Positions 62,760-64,000 of a DNA stretch of 64,000 nucleotides are shown here, piece after piece; position 1 is the first letter of the stretch, and each line of letters opens with the position of its first letter. The notes under the pieces are model-generated. The model saw only the letters and a program-made list of their open reading frames with translations, did not search any database and was not told the origin of the DNA. This DNA comes from Micropterix aruncella. Its lineage: Eukaryota > Arthropoda > Insecta > Lepidoptera > Micropterigidae. The translations under genes and the position numbers were made by a program. The stretch lies in NCBI GenBank assembly GCA_944548615.1, contig CALYMY010000068.1, positions 89,501 to 153,500 on the forward strand, read 5' to 3'.

Positions 62760-63974
62760 ATTTATTTCGAAAAATGTGATTTTTTCATAACAATTTCTAT
62801 GTTCAAAATGAAAGTTTATATAAAAAATTTCAAAATGTCAAAATTTCGAAAATGCCATTTCGTAGAGATTTCAAAGGCCTTCGTTCTGCCCGAACAACGT
62901 AACGCGTTTGATTTACTCTATCACGGTCTTTTTCGAAAAATGACATTTATTCATAACAATTTCTATGTCCAAAATGAAAGTTTGTATAAAAAATTTCAAA
63001 ATGTCAAAATTTCGAAAATGCCATTTCGTAGAGATTTCAAAGGCCTTCGTTCTGTCCGAACACCGTAACGCGTTTTATTTACTCTATCACGGTCTTTTTC
63101 GAAAAATGACATTTATTCATAACAATTTCTATGTTCAAAATGAAAGTTTATATAAAAAATTTCAAAATGTCAAAATTTCGAAAATGCCATTTCGTAGAGA
63201 TTTCAAAGGCCTTCGTTCTGTCCAAACACCGTAACGCGTTTTATTTACTCTATCTCGTTCTTTTGTGAAAAATGTGATTTTTTCATAACAATTTCTATGT
63301 TCAAAATGAAAGTTTATATAAAATATTTCAAAATGTCAAAATTTCGAAAATGCCATTTCGTAGAGTTTTCAAAGGCCTTCGTTCTGTCCGAACACCGTAA
63401 CGCGTTTGATTTACTCTATCACGGTCTTTTTCGAAAAATGACATTTATTCATAACAATTTCTATGTTCAAAATGAAAGTTTGTATAAAAAATTTCAAAAT
63501 GTCAATATTTCGAAAATGCCATTTCGTAGAGATTTCAAAGGCCTTCGTTCTGCCGGAACACCGTAACGCGTTTAATTTACTCTATCACGGTCTTTTTTGA
63601 AAAATGTCATTTATTCATAACAATTTCTATGTTCAAAATGAAAGTTTATATAAAAAATTTCAAAATGTCAAAATTTCGAAAATGCCATTTCGAAGAGAAT
63701 ACCAAGGCCGTCGTTCTGTCCGAACGCCGTAACGCTATAGGTTTACTCTATCACGATCTTTTTCGAAAAATGTGATTTTTTCATTATAATTTCTATGTTT
63801 AAAATGAAATTCTATATAAAAATTTTCAAAATGTCAAAATTTCAAAAATGCCATTTTGTAGAGCTTAAGCGGGGTGTCGATCTCTCCAAAGTCCGCAACG
63901 CGGTAGGTTTACTCTATCTCGATTTATTTCGAAAAATGTGATTTTTTCATAACAATTTCTATGTTCAAAATGAA
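62760..63974 (+). repeat. 166-bp block, unit 19 (7 copies)
   Basis: As unit 13, with T at 63506. Confidence 0.95.
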
Positions 63975-63978
63975 GCTT

Positions 63979-64000
63979 CCCTCGTCGGGAGCCAACCCTG
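63979..64000 (+). repeat. 119-bp block, unit 19 (cut by window end)
   Basis: Only the first 22 bases of the first monomer are visible. Confidence 0.9.

Larger units (their letters stand above)
1..64000. repeat. Composite macrosatellite array filling the window
   Basis: The same linker, 166-bp block and 119-bp block recur in the same order and orientation nineteen times with no other sequence between them. Neither end of the array is in the window: base 1 lies inside a linker (equivalent to 3617) and base 64000 lies 22 bases into a 119-bp block. Unit sizes differ almost wholly by whole monomers: 119 bp in the third block and 166 bp in the second. The residue is a few small indels: a 4-bp ACAT insertion in one 166-bp copy, a 12-bp linker deletion, a 1-bp linker deletion in unit 16, and one extra T in units 4, 12 and 18. 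This is a direct reading of the sequence. The chromosomal location (pericentromere, B or sex chromosome, or other) cannot be told from it. Confidence 0.97.
62033..64000 (+). repeat. Unit 19 (3' truncated by window end)
   Basis: Linker 62033-62759, the complete 166-bp block, and the first 22 bases of a 119-bp block from 63979. T at 63506 links it to unit 13. Confidence 0.95.

Noticed and set aside
1..64000. rDNA intergenic spacer with subrepeats
   Set aside because: The composite layout is like some spacers, but 64 kb pass without any 18S, 5.8S or 28S sequence, so it is not an ordinary rDNA repeat. A spacer-derived satellite is still possible and could be tested by a search next to rDNA in the same genome.

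Overview
The whole 64 kb is one tandem array of a composite satellite (macrosatellite). I find no rRNA, tRNA, transposase, CRISPR or convincing ordinary protein gene. This points to eukaryotic heterochromatin or another long repeat block. CpG words (TCGA, AACGCG, CGTCG) are common, which argues against a vertebrate genome. An arthropod, possibly an insect, is my low-confidence guess; a plant or other eukaryote is not excluded.

Layout: eighteen units plus a truncated nineteenth lie head to tail on the + strand, 2.8-4.3 kb each, mostly 3136, 3497, 3516 or 3612-3616 bp. Each unit has three parts in fixed order. (1) A single-copy linker of about 727 bp carries a GAA microsatellite, three ATCGAT boxes in a degenerate 65-68 bp repeat, a GC-rich hairpin and a minus-strand exon-like open frame. 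(2) An AT-rich block of 166-bp monomers has 7 complete copies in most units, 10 in units 4, 12 and 18, and 11 in unit 16. (3) A GC-richer block of 119-bp monomers has 7, 9, 10, 13 or 14 copies. I count 209 complete 119-bp monomers and 146 complete 166-bp monomers; all coordinates were counted by hand.

Monomer codes. 119-bp types: A (TTCCC / GCAGCC / TTAGTAATT), B (TTTCC / GCAGCG / TTAGAAATT), B' (B with CCATAATAAT), D (A with CTGGATGCA), H (A with TTAGAAATT), B* (TTCCC head on a B body), V (GGCTATAAC and usually CTAGGG). 166-bp types are c1-c7 in the order seen in unit 1, followed by a truncated c8 that runs into the 119-bp block.

Higher tiers: units 6-9 are four consecutive 3136-bp units that look identical apart from one base in unit 6. 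A segment of at least 11.1 kb recurs at exactly 21,160 bp (about 31.68-42.84 kb against 52.84-64.0 kb). Units 2 and 3 are also near-identical neighbours. This is the pattern expected of repeated unequal exchange or segmental amplification acting at monomer, unit and multi-unit scales.

The nearest thing to a gene is a minus-strand segment repeated in every linker: a pyrimidine-rich AG acceptor, a 147-bp exon-like stretch and a GTACGT donor. It holds a 56-codon ATG-initiated frame, and a second frame is open right through. Whether it is transcribed or spliced cannot be judged from sequence alone.
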